A stretch of 64,000 nt of DNA from Streptomyces atratus (GCF_014648655.1 NZ_BMRN01000008.1:282998-346997); one strand, 5' to 3'. Positions 1 to 8,485 are shown, numbered from the stretch's first letter. The notes: generated from the letters alone by a model not told the origin. Translations and numbers: made by a program.

Positions 1-291
1 ATCTCCTCGTTCCTGCTCGGCCTGTCGATGCTGCCGTTCTTCTACAACGTGTGGAAGACCGCGAAGTACGGCAAGAAGATCGAGGTCGACGACCCGTGGG
101 GCTACGGCCGCTCGCTGGAGTGGGCGACCTCCTGCCCGCCGCCGCGGCACAACTTCCTCACGCTGCCGCGGATCCGTTCCGAATCCCCGGCGTTCGACCT
201 GCATCACCCGGAGATCTCGGCGCTCGAGCAGCTGGAGCACCACTCCGCGGATGACAAGGCCCTCGCTGGTGGCAAGGAGGCCGGTAAGTGA
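1..291 (+). CDS. ctaD: Cytochrome c oxidase subunit I, C-terminal end (partial)
   Basis: The left edge cuts this gene; only the last 96 codons are present. The reading frame is open from base 1. The visible protein has the end of a membrane helix followed by the conserved cytosolic tail of actinobacterial CtaD (WATSCPPPRHNF, then LPRIRSESPAFD). CtaD is the haem-copper catalytic subunit of the aa3 oxidase that reduces oxygen and pumps protons. The identification rests on this tail and on the ctaF gene that follows with a GTGA overlap, which suggests translational coupling. The catalytic core and metal ligands lie outside the window. Confidence 0.93.
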   Translation: MSSFLLGLSMLPFFYNVWKTAKYGKKIEVDDPWGYGRSLEWATSCPPPRHNFLTLPRIRSESPAFDLHHPEISALEQLEHHSADDKALAGGKEAGK

Positions 292-686
292 AGATCCAGG
301 GCAAGATGTTCCTCTGGCTGAGCGTCTTCATGCTCGCCATGGCCATCACGTACGGCGTGTGGTCGAAGGAGCCGGCCGGTACCACCGCGCTCGTCCTGGG
401 CTTCGGCCTGAGCGTCATGATCGGCTTCTACCTGGCCTTCACGGCGCAGCGGGTCGACGCCATGGCTCAGGACAACAAGGAAGCCGATATCGCGGACGAG
501 GCCGGCGAGGTGGGGTTCTTCTCCCCGCACAGCTGGCAGCCGCTCTCGTTGGCCGTCGGTGGTGCCCTCGCCTTCCTGGGCATCATCTTCGGCTGGTGGC
601 TGCTCTACTTCTCGCTCCCGGTGATCCTGATCGGCCTGTTCGGCTGGGTCTTCGAGTACTACCGCGGTGAGAACCGCACCCAGTGA
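288..686 (+). CDS. ctaF: Cytochrome c oxidase subunit IV (actinobacterial type)
   Basis: This 132-residue protein starts at a GTG overlapping the ctaD stop codon. About four hydrophobic segments are visible: an N-terminal pair near residues 5-22 and 29-50, and a C-terminal pair near residues 85-125, separated by a short acidic loop. Length, topology and position match the small CtaF subunit of the actinobacterial aa3 oxidase. It has no redox centre and helps assemble and stabilise the bcc-aa3 supercomplex. A strong hairpin 26 bases after the stop suggests that the cta transcript ends here, separating these genes from ctaE further downstream. Confidence 0.92.
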   Translation: MKIQGKMFLWLSVFMLAMAITYGVWSKEPAGTTALVLGFGLSVMIGFYLAFTAQRVDAMAQDNKEADIADEAGEVGFFSPHSWQPLSLAVGGALAFLGIIFGWWLLYFSLPVILIGLFGWVFEYYRGENRTQ

Positions 687-711
687 CAGCGAGTCACCGC
701 TCCACCTGACG

Positions 712-751
712 GGGGGCCTGTACTTCTCCACCAAGGGAAGTGCAGGCCCCC
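712..751 (+). terminator. Hairpin terminator after ctaF
   Basis: The arm GGGGGCCTG at 712-720 pairs with CAGGCCCCC at 743-751, and ACTTC pairs with GAAGT further in, with a single T/G mismatch between the two blocks. The hairpin lies just after the ctaF stop and probably ends the ctaCDF transcript. No T-run follows, which is normal for Streptomyces terminators. Confidence 0.7.
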
Positions 752-802
752 TGTTTGGCGTGTACTTCTCCGCCAAAAGAAGTGCAAACCCCCCGTTTGG
801 AG
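719..802. repeat. 42-bp tandem direct repeat (two copies)
   Basis: Copy one is 719-760 and copy two is 761-802. Each starts with TGTACTTCTCC and ends around GTTTGG. I count 7 differences in 42 positions. The second copy has lost most of the terminator pairing of the first, but TTTGGCG (754-760) and CGCCAAA (771-777) form a new perfect inverted repeat across the junction. The repeat fills the space between the end of ctaF and the start of the transpeptidase gene. Confidence 0.85.
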
Positions 803-846
803 TCACATTGCGCGCTTATAGGGATGAATCTTCATAGCGTGTGTTC

Positions 847-2109
847 ATGAACCACGTGCCGCGCTTCCGCCCCGTAGTGAGCTGCACTCTGCTGGTCGTG
901 ACCCTGGTCGCAGGTGTGACCGCCTGCGGTGGGTCCAATGGCCACCCGCTCGCGGCGAAACCGTACGATGCGGCGGACGAGATCTCCTCCAACGTCCCCG
1001 AGGGCGACGAGAAGGCCGACTCCGACAAGCCGCTCGAGGTAACCGTCAACGACGACGACGGCCGGATCACGGACGTGTCGGCCGTGGACGCGATCGGACG
1101 CCATCTGGCTGGCGAGCTCGATGCCGACGGGAAGCGCTGGCACTCCATCTCCCCGCTCGCCGCCGGCGCCCGCTACACGGTCCGGGTCAGCATGGAGGAC
1201 GGCGACGGCGCCCCGGGCAGCCGCACGCTCTCCTTCGAGACCGCCTCCGCCAATGCCAAGAAGCTCCTGAAGGTCACCTTCGGCCCTCAGGCGGGCACCT
1301 ACGGCGTCGGACAGCCCATCACGGCGGAACTCAGCGCTCCGGTCAAGGACAAGGCGTCCAGGGCCATCGTGGAGCGTGCCCTGCGGGTCCGCTCCACACC
1401 CGCCGTGACCGGCTCCTGGTACTGGGTCGACGACAAGATCCTGCACTACCGCCCCAAGGACTACTGGCCCGCCAAGGCCGCCATCGAGGTCACCAGCGGC
1501 CTGGCGGGCATCAAGGTCACCGACACGCTGTACGGAGCCCCCGCGAAGGCGCTGAAGCTCACCACGGGCGACCGTGTCGAGGCCATCACCGACGCCGCGG
1601 CGCACACGATGTCCGTCAAGCGCAACGGGAAAGTGATCAACACCATTCCGGTGACCACCGGCAAGCCCGGCTTCTCCACCCGAAACGGCGTCAAGGTCGT
1701 GCTGAGCAAGGAGTACTCCGTACGCATGCGCGGGGAGACCATCGGCATCTCGGAGAATTCCGACGACGGGTACGACCTGCTGGTCTACTACGCGACCCGT
1801 GTCACCTGGAGCGGCGAGTACGTGCACGCGGCCCCCTGGTCCACCGGCTCGCAGGGGTACGCGAACGTCAGCCACGGCTGTACGGGCATGAGTACCAGCC
1901 TGGCCGAGTGGTTCTTCAACACCGTGCGCCCGGGCGACATCGTCCAGGTCGTCGGCAGTCAGGGCGAGATGATGACGCCGTTCGACAACGGCTACGGCGA
2001 CTGGAACCTTTCCTGGGCCAAATGGCAGGAAGGCAGCGCTCTGTGGAAGAACGACACCCCGGACCGCACAGACACCTTCCAGGCGGCGCGACTGCGCCCC
2101 GAGGTCTGA
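847..2109 (+). CDS. L,D-transpeptidase lipoprotein (Ig-like and YkuD domains)
   Basis: This 420-residue secreted lipoprotein probably crosslinks peptidoglycan through 3-3 bonds. A signal peptide ends in a lipobox with cysteine (GVTAC). Two bacterial Ig-like modules follow (about residues 55-250), then a YkuD catalytic domain with the motif VSHGC, whose Cys is the nucleophile, preceded by HAAPW with the upstream conserved His. The ATG at 847 was chosen because a TAGCGT -10-like box ends six bases upstream, suggesting a leaderless mRNA; a GTG at 841 is the alternative. The protein sits inside the respiratory cluster without an obvious functional link to respiration. Confidence 0.9.
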   Translation: MNHVPRFRPVVSCTLLVVTLVAGVTACGGSNGHPLAAKPYDAADEISSNVPEGDEKADSDKPLEVTVNDDDGRITDVSAVDAIGRHLAGELDADGKRWHSISPLAAGARYTVRVSMEDGDGAPGSRTLSFETASANAKKLLKVTFGPQAGTYGVGQPITAELSAPVKDKASRAIVERALRVRSTPAVTGSWYWVDDKILHYRPKDYWPAKAAIEVTSGLAGIKVTDTLYGAPAKALKLTTGDRVEAITDAAAHTMSVKRNGKVINTIPVTTGKPGFSTRNGVKVVLSKEYSVRMRGETIGISENSDDGYDLLVYYATRVTWSGEYVHAAPWSTGSQGYANVSHGCTGMSTSLAEWFFNTVRPGDIVQVVGSQGEMMTPFDNGYGDWNLSWAKWQEGSALWKNDTPDRTDTFQAARLRPEV

Positions 2110-2166
2110 CCGGTCCGGGGAGTGCGCCGCCCCTCGGCGGGACTGCGGGCAGAACCCCGGCAGGGC

Positions 2167-2568
2167 TCAGGCGTCCACGCAGTCCCTGCTGCGCAGCAGA
2201 GCGGCCAGGGCGTCCGCGAACTCGACCGGTTCGACCGGCAGGGTCACCGCGGCGTCCGCACGGCTCCAGGTGGCCAGCCAGGCGTCCTGCGGGCGCCCGA
2301 TCAGCAGCAGCACGGGCGGGCAGTGGAAGATCTCGTCCTTGATCTGCCGGCAGACGCCCATGCCGCCCGCGGGTGCCGTCTCGCCGTCCAGCACACAGAC
2401 ATCGATGCCGCCGTTGTCCAGTGCGTCCAGGACGGCGGGCAGGGTGGCGCACTCGAGGAACTCCACCGGTGGCACATCGGCCGCGGGCCTGCGCCCGGCT
2501 GCCAGCCTCACCTGCTCACGGGTGTTGGCGTCGTCGCTGTAGACCAGGACCGTGGCGGTCGGCTGCAT
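2167..2568 (-). CDS. Stand-alone receiver-like protein, atypical
   Basis: This 133-residue protein has the outline of a response-regulator receiver and no output domain. An acidic pair (SDD) follows the first strand, and a candidate phospho-acceptor Asp is in CVLDGE near residue 60. The Lys normally found in the late Lys-Pro motif is absent; the equivalent position reads TLPVEP. This suggests either altered phosphorylation chemistry or a phosphorylation-independent role. The start ATG at 2568 has a good GGAGG site. The gene lies opposite in strand to its respiratory neighbours and divergent from ctaE. A role in signalling linked to the oxidase is an inference from position only. Confidence 0.75.
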   Translation of the reverse strand: MQPTATVLVYSDDANTREQVRLAAGRRPAADVPPVEFLECATLPAVLDALDNGGIDVCVLDGETAPAGGMGVCRQIKDEIFHCPPVLLLIGRPQDAWLATWSRADAAVTLPVEPVEFADALAALLRSRDCVDA

Positions 2569-2755
2569 TGTTCCTCCGTGACATCTGTGTCTTCGGGGCT
2601 TTCCGGGCATGAACCGATGCGCGGATCGTACTCCGCCCGATGGGCTGTCAGCACCGCCCGGGACAGCGGATTCATGGGCCGTTCGGGGAGGGCACACCCT
2701 GTTGACACACCGAACGGCACCCCCGGGAGTGAGGGCGGGATAAGGGACCGACATA

Positions 2756-3376
2756 ATGTCGGTCGTGGCGACAGCAACGACAGTAGAAACCGGGCACGCG
2801 CACCCGTCGGTCAATCGACCGAACCTCACCAGCGTCGGAACCATCATCTGGTTGAGTTCCGAGCTGATGTTCTTCGCGGCCCTCTTCGCGATGTACTTCA
2901 CCCTGCGATCGGTGACGGGACCGGATCACTGGAAGGAAATGGCTTCGGCCCTGAACTTCCCGTTCTCGGCGACGAACACCACGATCCTGGTGCTCTCCTC
3001 ACTCACCTGCCAGCTCGGCGTCTTCGCCGCGGAGCGGGGCGACGTGAAGAAGCTCCGCACCTGGTTCGTGATCACTTTCGTGATGGGTGCGATCTTCATC
3101 GGAGGCCAGGTCTTCGAGTACACCGAGCTGGTGAAGAAGGACGGCCTCTCGCTGTCCTCCGACCCGTACGGCTCGGTGTTCTACCTGACGACCGGCTTCC
3201 ACGGGCTGCACGTGACAGGCGGTCTCATCGCCTTCCTGCTCGTTCTGGGCAGGACATACGCAGCCAAGAGGTTCACCCACGAACAGGCGACCGCTGCCAT
3301 CGTCGTGTCCTATTACTGGCACTTCGTCGATGTCGTGTGGATCGGCCTCTTCGCCACGATCTACATGATCAAGTAA
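2756..3376 (+). CDS. ctaE: Cytochrome c oxidase subunit III
   Basis: This 206-residue integral membrane protein has five hydrophobic helices. It carries typical subunit III sequence: an N-terminal helix with WLSSELMFFAAL, a central GFHGLHVTGG segment and a C-terminal YYWHFVDVVWIGLF segment. Subunit III has no metal centre and stabilises the aa3 oxidase. The gene is separated from ctaDF by the transpeptidase and receiver genes. It begins a run with qcrCAB in the order ctaE-qcrC-qcrA-qcrB that is standard in Actinobacteria and encodes the bcc-aa3 supercomplex. The 62-base gap to qcrC is compatible with one transcript. Confidence 0.95.
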   Translation: MSVVATATTVETGHAHPSVNRPNLTSVGTIIWLSSELMFFAALFAMYFTLRSVTGPDHWKEMASALNFPFSATNTTILVLSSLTCQLGVFAAERGDVKKLRTWFVITFVMGAIFIGGQVFEYTELVKKDGLSLSSDPYGSVFYLTTGFHGLHVTGGLIAFLLVLGRTYAAKRFTHEQATAAIVVSYYWHFVDVVWIGLFATIYMIK

Positions 3377-3438
3377 CCGGGCTCGAACCCGAACCACATC
3401 CAGCATCGACGCAGAAGATCCTGACACCGGGGTAATCC

Positions 3439-4248
3439 GTGAAAAAGCTCTCCGCACGACGACGCCATCCGTTGGCGGCGGTCGTCGTACTACTCCTCGC
3501 GCTGGCGGCCACTGGGGGGCTGTACGCCGCGTTTGCGCCCGCGAGTAAGGCGCAGGCCGACGACACCGCCCAGTCCCTCGCCATCGATGAGGGCAAGAAG
3601 CTGTACTCCGTCGGTTGCGCCAGCTGCCACGGAACCGGCGGTCAGGGCACCACCGACGGGCCGAGCCTGGTCGGCGTGGGCTCCGCCGCCGTGGACTTCC
3701 AGGTCGGTACGGGCCGTATGCCGGCGCAGCAGCCGGGTGCCCAGGTACCGAAGAAGAAGGTCATCTACAGCCAGGCCGAGATCGACCAGCTCGCGGCGTA
3801 CGTCGCGTCGCTCGGCGCCGGCCCGATCGTTCCGACCAAGAATCAGGTCAGCCCTGAGGGTGCGGACATCGCCAAGGGTGGCGACCTGTTCCGTACCAAC
3901 TGCGCGCAGTGCCACAACTTCACCGGTGAGGGTGGTGCGCTGACGAACGGCAAGTACGCACCCAGCCTCGAAGGCGTGGACCCGAAGCACATCTACGAGG
4001 CCATGCAGACCGGCCCGCAGAGCATGCCGTCCTTCCCGGACACGACGATGCCCGAGCAGCAGAAGCGGGACATCATCGCGTACATCCAGACCGTCAACAG
4101 CAGCCAGTCGGAGAACCCGGGTGGTCTGAAGCTGGGCGGCCTGGGCCCGGTCAGTGAGGGTCTGTTCGCCTGGATCTTCGGGCTCGGCGCACTGATCGCA
4201 GTTGCCATTTGGGTCGCGGCCCACACCGCTAAGGCCAAGAAGTCATGA
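3439..4248 (+). CDS. qcrC: Cytochrome bc1 complex dihaem cytochrome c subunit
   Basis: This 269-residue protein has an N-terminal signal/anchor helix, two c-type haem-binding motifs (CASCH near residue 58 and CAQCH near residue 156) and a C-terminal membrane anchor ending in a lysine-rich tail. In Actinobacteria this dihaem subunit replaces both cytochrome c1 and a soluble cytochrome c, and passes electrons from the Rieske centre directly to the oxidase. The GTG start at 3439 follows a GGGGTAA ribosome-binding sequence. The stop overlaps the qcrA start as ATGA. Confidence 0.97.
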   Translation: MKKLSARRRHPLAAVVVLLLALAATGGLYAAFAPASKAQADDTAQSLAIDEGKKLYSVGCASCHGTGGQGTTDGPSLVGVGSAAVDFQVGTGRMPAQQPGAQVPKKKVIYSQAEIDQLAAYVASLGAGPIVPTKNQVSPEGADIAKGGDLFRTNCAQCHNFTGEGGALTNGKYAPSLEGVDPKHIYEAMQTGPQSMPSFPDTTMPEQQKRDIIAYIQTVNSSQSENPGGLKLGGLGPVSEGLFAWIFGLGALIAVAIWVAAHTAKAKKS

Positions 4249-5297
4249 GTAGCCAAGAGATTCCAGACGAGAACCTGCCCGCTGAGCAGGGCACCGCGCA
4301 CGGCGCGGTAGAGGTCGCGGACGACCCGTTCGCCGACCCGGGGCTGCCGGCCCACAAGCCGCGCATCCAGGACATCGACGAACGGGCCGCGAAGCGCTCC
4401 GAGCGCGCCGTGGCGTTCATGTTCACGCTGTCCATGCTGGCGACGATCGGCTTCATCGCCTCGTACGTCATCTTCCCGGTCGACAAGATCGTGTACATCT
4501 GGCCCTTCGGCCATGTGAGCGCGCTCAACTTCTCCCTGGGTCTGACCCTGGGCGTGGCTCTCTTCGCGATCGGAGCCGGTGCCGTCCACTGGGCGCGCAC
4601 CCTGATGTCCGACGTGGAGGTCGCCGACGACCGGCACGCCATCGAGGCGACGCCCGAGGTCAAGGCGAAGGTCCTGGCCGACTTCGCGGCAGGTGCCGAG
4701 GAGTCCGCGTTCGGGCGGCGCAAGCTGATCCGCAACACCATGTTCGGTGCGCTGGCCCTGGTGCCGCTCTCCGGTGTGATGCTGCTGCGCGACCTCGGTC
4801 CGCTGCCGGAGAAGAAGCTCCGCAACACCCTGTGGGCCAAGGGCAAGCAGCTCATCAACATGAACACGATGGAGCCGCTGCGTCCCGAGGACGTCGCCGT
4901 CGGTTCGCTGACCTTCGCCATGCCCGAGGGCCTGGAGGAGGGCGCGCACGACTTCCAGAACCAGATCGCCAAGGCCGCGCTGATGATCATCCGCATCGAG
5001 CCGGACAACATCAAGGACAAGCGCGAGCGCGAGTGGGCCCACGAGGGAATCGTGGCCTTCTCCAAGATCTGCACCCACGTCGGCTGCCCGATCAGCCTGT
5101 ACGAGCAGCAGACGCACCACGTGCTTTGCCCGTGCCACCAGTCCACCTTCGACCTCTCCGACGGCGCCCGCGTCATCTTCGGTCCGGCCGGTCACGCCCT
5201 TCCGCAGCTGCGGATCGGCGTGAACAGCGAGGGCAACCTCGAGGCGCTCGGTGACTTCGAAGAGCCCGTCGGTCCTGCATTCTGGGAGCGCGGATGA
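4245..5297 (+). CDS. qcrA: Cytochrome bc1 complex Rieske iron-sulfur subunit
   Basis: This 350-residue protein has an N-terminal extension with about three membrane helices, characteristic of actinobacterial QcrA (most other Rieske proteins have one). A C-terminal Rieske domain follows. The cluster-binding boxes CTHVGC and CPCHQS lie near residues 274-300 and supply two Cys and two His to the 2Fe-2S centre. It oxidises menaquinol at the Qo site of QcrB and reduces QcrC. It is coupled by ATGA overlaps to both qcrC and qcrB. Confidence 0.97.
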   Translation: MSSQEIPDENLPAEQGTAHGAVEVADDPFADPGLPAHKPRIQDIDERAAKRSERAVAFMFTLSMLATIGFIASYVIFPVDKIVYIWPFGHVSALNFSLGLTLGVALFAIGAGAVHWARTLMSDVEVADDRHAIEATPEVKAKVLADFAAGAEESAFGRRKLIRNTMFGALALVPLSGVMLLRDLGPLPEKKLRNTLWAKGKQLINMNTMEPLRPEDVAVGSLTFAMPEGLEEGAHDFQNQIAKAALMIIRIEPDNIKDKREREWAHEGIVAFSKICTHVGCPISLYEQQTHHVLCPCHQSTFDLSDGARVIFGPAGHALPQLRIGVNSEGNLEALGDFEEPVGPAFWERG

Positions 5298-6919
5298 GTA
5301 CTGCGACCGACACACAGCGCAAGGCGCCCGCCGGCGAGCGGGTGGCCGACTGGGCGGACGGCCGGCTCGGGATCTACTCCCTGGCCAAGGCCAACATGCG
5401 CAAGATCTTCCCGGACCACTGGTCCTTCATGCTCGGTGAGATCGCCCTCTACAGCTTCATCATCATCATCCTCACGGGTGTGTATCTGACGCTGTTCTTC
5501 GACCCGACCATGAGCGAGGTCGTGTACCACGGCTCGTACGAGCCGATGCAGGGCATCCGGATGTCGCAGGCCTACGCCTCGACGCTGGACATCAGCTTCG
5601 ACGTCCGCGGTGGTCTGCTGGTCCGCCAGATCCACCACTGGGCCGCGCTGATCTTCCTGGCCGGCATGTTCGTGCACATGATGCGCGTCTTCTTCACGGG
5701 TGCGTTCCGCAAGCCGCGTGAGATCAACTGGCTGTTCGGCTTCCTGCTGTTCGTGCTGGGTATGTTCACCGGCTTCACCGGCTACTCGCTCCCGGACGAC
5801 CTGCTCTCCGGTACGGGTGTCCGCTTCACCCAGGGCGCGATCCTGTCGATGCCGATCGTCGGCACGTACATCTCGATGTTCCTGTTCGGCGGAGAGTTCC
5901 CCGGCCACGACTTCATCAGCCGGTTCTACTCGATCCACATCCTGCTGCTGCCGGGCATCATGCTCGGTCTGCTGGTGGCGCACCTGATCCTGGTCTTCTA
6001 CCACAAGCACACGCAGTTCGCGGGTCCCGGCCGCACCAACAAGAACGTCGTCGGCATGCCGCTCATGCCGGTGTACATGGCGAAGGCCGGTGGCTTCTTC
6101 TTCCTGGTCTTCGGCATCATCGCCATCATCGCGGCGATCGCCACGATCAACCCGATCTGGAACATCGGCCCGTACCGGCCGGACCAGGTGTCCACCGGCG
6201 CCCAGCCCGACTGGTACATGGGCTTCGCCGAGGGTCTGATCCGAGTGATGCCCGGCTGGGAGATCAACCTCTGGGGCCACACGCTCGTCCTGGGTGTGTT
6301 CATCCCGCTGATGGCCTTCGGACTGGTGCTCGCGATCATCGCGGTCTACCCGTTCGTCGAGTCCTGGGTCACCGGGGACAAGCGCGAGCACCACATCCTG
6401 GACCGCCCGCGCAACGCCCCGACCCGGACGGCCTTCGGCGTCGCCTGGATCACCGAGTACGTCGTCGTCTTCATCGGCGGTGCCAACGACCTGTGGGCCA
6501 CGCACTTCCACCTGTCGCTGAACGCCATCTCCTGGTTCGTCCGGATCTTCATCTTCGTCGGCCCGGTCATCGCGTTCGTCGCCACCCGGCGGATCTGCCT
6601 CGGCCTCCAGCGCCGCGACAAGGAGAAGGTGCTGCACGGGCGCGAGTCCGGCATCATCAAGCGCCTGCCGCACGGTGAGTTCGTCGAGATCCACGAGCCG
6701 CTCGGCCCCGAGCAGCTGCACACGCTCACCGCGCACGAGCAGTACAAGCCGGTCGAGATCGGCCCGACGGTCGACAAGAACGGTGTCGAGCGCAAGGTGC
6801 CCGCACTGCAGAAGCTGCGGGCCAGGCTCAGCAAGGGCTACTACGGCGAGGACAATCAGATCGCCAAGCCCACCGCCGAGGAGTACAAGGAGATCACCAG
6901 CGGCCACGGTCACCACTGA
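5294..6919 (+). CDS. qcrB: Cytochrome bc1 complex cytochrome b subunit
   Basis: This 541-residue membrane protein has the cytochrome b core: histidine-bearing helices such as VRQIHHW and LPGIMLGLLVAHL that carry the two b haems, and a PDWYMGF segment in the Qo region. Like other actinobacterial QcrB proteins it is longer than mitochondrial cytochrome b and has a charged C-terminal cytoplasmic extension of roughly 120 residues. It is the last gene of the ctaE-qcrCAB run and is followed by a strong terminator. Confidence 0.97.
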   Translation: MSTATDTQRKAPAGERVADWADGRLGIYSLAKANMRKIFPDHWSFMLGEIALYSFIIIILTGVYLTLFFDPTMSEVVYHGSYEPMQGIRMSQAYASTLDISFDVRGGLLVRQIHHWAALIFLAGMFVHMMRVFFTGAFRKPREINWLFGFLLFVLGMFTGFTGYSLPDDLLSGTGVRFTQGAILSMPIVGTYISMFLFGGEFPGHDFISRFYSIHILLLPGIMLGLLVAHLILVFYHKHTQFAGPGRTNKNVVGMPLMPVYMAKAGGFFFLVFGIIAIIAAIATINPIWNIGPYRPDQVSTGAQPDWYMGFAEGLIRVMPGWEINLWGHTLVLGVFIPLMAFGLVLAIIAVYPFVESWVTGDKREHHILDRPRNAPTRTAFGVAWITEYVVVFIGGANDLWATHFHLSLNAISWFVRIFIFVGPVIAFVATRRICLGLQRRDKEKVLHGRESGIIKRLPHGEFVEIHEPLGPEQLHTLTAHEQYKPVEIGPTVDKNGVERKVPALQKLRARLSKGYYGEDNQIAKPTAEEYKEITSGHGHH

Positions 6920-6942
6920 TCGCCTGAACTGATCGCCACAGC

Positions 6943-6973
6943 AGAGCCCCGTCCATCCGATGGACGGGGCTCT
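6943..6973 (+). terminator. Terminator of the ctaE-qcrCAB transcript
   Basis: A perfect 13-bp stem (AGAGCCCCGTCCA with TGGACGGGGCTCT) encloses a five-base loop, 24 bases after the qcrB stop codon. A short T-containing tail (TCTTCG) follows on the plus strand. Confidence 0.9.
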
Positions 6974-7044
6974 TCGCTGTCCGTGGCGCTCGATAGGGTG
7001 GGGGGCAACCCCTTTTATCGGCTATGGACCCCCAGGAGCGGACC

Positions 7045-8109
7045 ATGAACGTTGTGACCCCGGTCGGCGGCGACAGCGTGGCGGACCGTTCCTGGCCCGG
7101 CGTGCTGAACCCGCTGCTGCGCGGCGAGAACCTGACCGCGGACGACACCGCATGGGCGATGGACCGCATCATGAGCGGTGAGGCGACCGATGTGCAGATC
7201 GCCGGTTTCGCGGTGGCCCTGCGCGCCAAGGGCGAGACGGTCGACGAGGTGTCCGGCCTGGTGCGCGCGATGTACGAGCACGCCAACACGATCCACGTAC
7301 CCGGTCGCACGGTCGACATCGTCGGCACCGGCGGCGACCTCGCCAAGACGGTCAACATTTCCACGATGTCGGCGATCGTCATCGCGGGTACCGGCGCCAA
7401 GGTCGTCAAGCACGGCAACCGCGCCTCCTCGTCGGCGAGCGGTTCCTCCGATGTGCTGGAGAAGCTCGGCGTCAATCTGGAGCTCAACGCGCAGCGGGTC
7501 GTCGAGGTCGCCGAGGAGGCGGGCATCACCTTCTGCTTCGCGGTGAAGTTCCACCCCGCCCTGCGCTACGCTGCCAGGGCCCGCAAGGAGCTCGGCGCCC
7601 CGACGACGTTCAACATCCTCGGGCCGCTCACCAACCCGGCCAAGGTCCGCTCCCAGGCCATCGGCGTCGCCGACCTGCGGATGGCGCCCATCGTCGCCGG
7701 TGTCCTCGCCGAGCGCGGCAATTCGGCGCTGGTCTTCCGCGGCGACGACGGCCTGGACGAACTGGCGACCACCGCGACCTCGCGCGTCTGGGTGGTCCGG
7801 GACGGATCGGTGCGCGAGGAGGCGTTCGACCCGCGCGACGTCGGTCTGGAGCTGGTGCCGGCGCAGGCGCTGCGCGGCGCCGACGCCTCGTACAACGCGG
7901 ATGTGGCCCGCCGGGTGCTGGCCGGCGAGCGAGGCCCCGTACGGGAGGCCGTGCTGCTCAACTCGGCAGCGGCACTGGTCGCGCTGGACCCGACGGACGG
8001 CACGCTGAACGAGCAGCTCGTCGCAGGGATCGCGAAGGCCGCCGAGTCCATCGACTCGGGGGCGGCCCGGCAGGCGCTGGAACGCTGGGTGGCGGTCAGC
8101 AACGCCTGA
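7045..8109 (+). CDS. trpD: Anthranilate phosphoribosyltransferase
   Basis: This 354-residue enzyme joins anthranilate to phosphoribosyl pyrophosphate in the second step of tryptophan synthesis. The glycine-rich PRPP-binding motif GTGGD, the KHGNRA motif with the following SGSSDVLE, and a central LGPLTNP motif are all present. The ATG at 7045 has an AGGAG site six bases away and is preferred over the upstream ATG at 7024. The gene stands alone between two terminators, apart from the anthranilate synthase at 33187-35079, so tryptophan genes are dispersed here as in other Streptomyces. Confidence 0.95.
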   Translation: MNVVTPVGGDSVADRSWPGVLNPLLRGENLTADDTAWAMDRIMSGEATDVQIAGFAVALRAKGETVDEVSGLVRAMYEHANTIHVPGRTVDIVGTGGDLAKTVNISTMSAIVIAGTGAKVVKHGNRASSSASGSSDVLEKLGVNLELNAQRVVEVAEEAGITFCFAVKFHPALRYAARARKELGAPTTFNILGPLTNPAKVRSQAIGVADLRMAPIVAGVLAERGNSALVFRGDDGLDELATTATSRVWVVRDGSVREEAFDPRDVGLELVPAQALRGADASYNADVARRVLAGERGPVREAVLLNSAAALVALDPTDGTLNEQLVAGIAKAAESIDSGAARQALERWVAVSNA

Positions 8110-8129
8110 CCCGACGGGATGTGAGGCAG

Positions 8130-8156
8130 GGCGCGGTCCAGATCTTGGACCGCGCC
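8130..8156 (+). terminator. Terminator after trpD
   Basis: A perfect 11-bp stem, GGCGCGGTCCA with TGGACCGCGCC, encloses a five-base loop 20 bases after the trpD stop. It separates trpD from the riboswitch leader that follows. Confidence 0.85.
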
Positions 8157-8192
8157 TTGCGCGTTGACGCACGTATGGCAAGATGCTCGGCA

Positions 8193-8312
8193 GGTCATGA
8201 GTGACAGCGACTACGGCCCCGGCCCGCTGTCCGGCAACCCTCCGTCCGTGGCGGGGTGCCCCGGGTGAAGACCAGGCCGTAGGCAGCGAGGTCTGCGGCA
8301 AGCGCGGGCCCC
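8193..8312 (+). ncRNA. SAM-IV riboswitch
   Basis: The segment reproduces the conserved SAM-IV aptamer. A GGTCATGAGTGACAGCG 5' block begins at 8193, followed by CCGGCAACCCTCC (8231-8243) and GGGGTGCCCCGGGTGAAGACC ending near 8273. A distal hairpin and the GGCAAGCGCGGGCC block (8297-8310) complete it. GGTC at the 5' end pairs with GACC at 8270-8273 to close P1. The class is known from Streptomyces and Mycobacterium. A small hairpin (GGCAT/ATGCC, 8315-8330) and an SD-proximal region follow, and may form the expression platform. It should lower expression of the downstream aminotransferase when S-adenosylmethionine is abundant. Confidence 0.92.
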
Positions 8313-8485
8313 TCGGCATCTGTGAATGCCAGCCCCCGGGGTCCTGGTCCCTAGGGAGTCTCTTGTGAGCAAGCGAATGCGATAGGGCTTATCGGCCCTC
8401 CTCCGCACACCCATTTTCACTTTCCGCTGCGCTGCCGCGTATCCGCCGGCGCATGCAATTCGCCTGCCTGTTACGGGAGTTCGCC

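Noticed and set aside
2702..2743. TTGACA at 2702-2707 as a promoter for ctaE
   Set aside because: No -10 element is found at 16-19 bases; the nearest AT-rich hexamers are about 30 bases or more away.
5192..6916. Long open frame on the minus strand opposite qcrB
   Set aside because: It is antisense to a fully recognisable cytochrome b gene; its composition (Asp/Glu/Arg/His-rich) is the normal shadow of a GC-rich gene and it has no domain.
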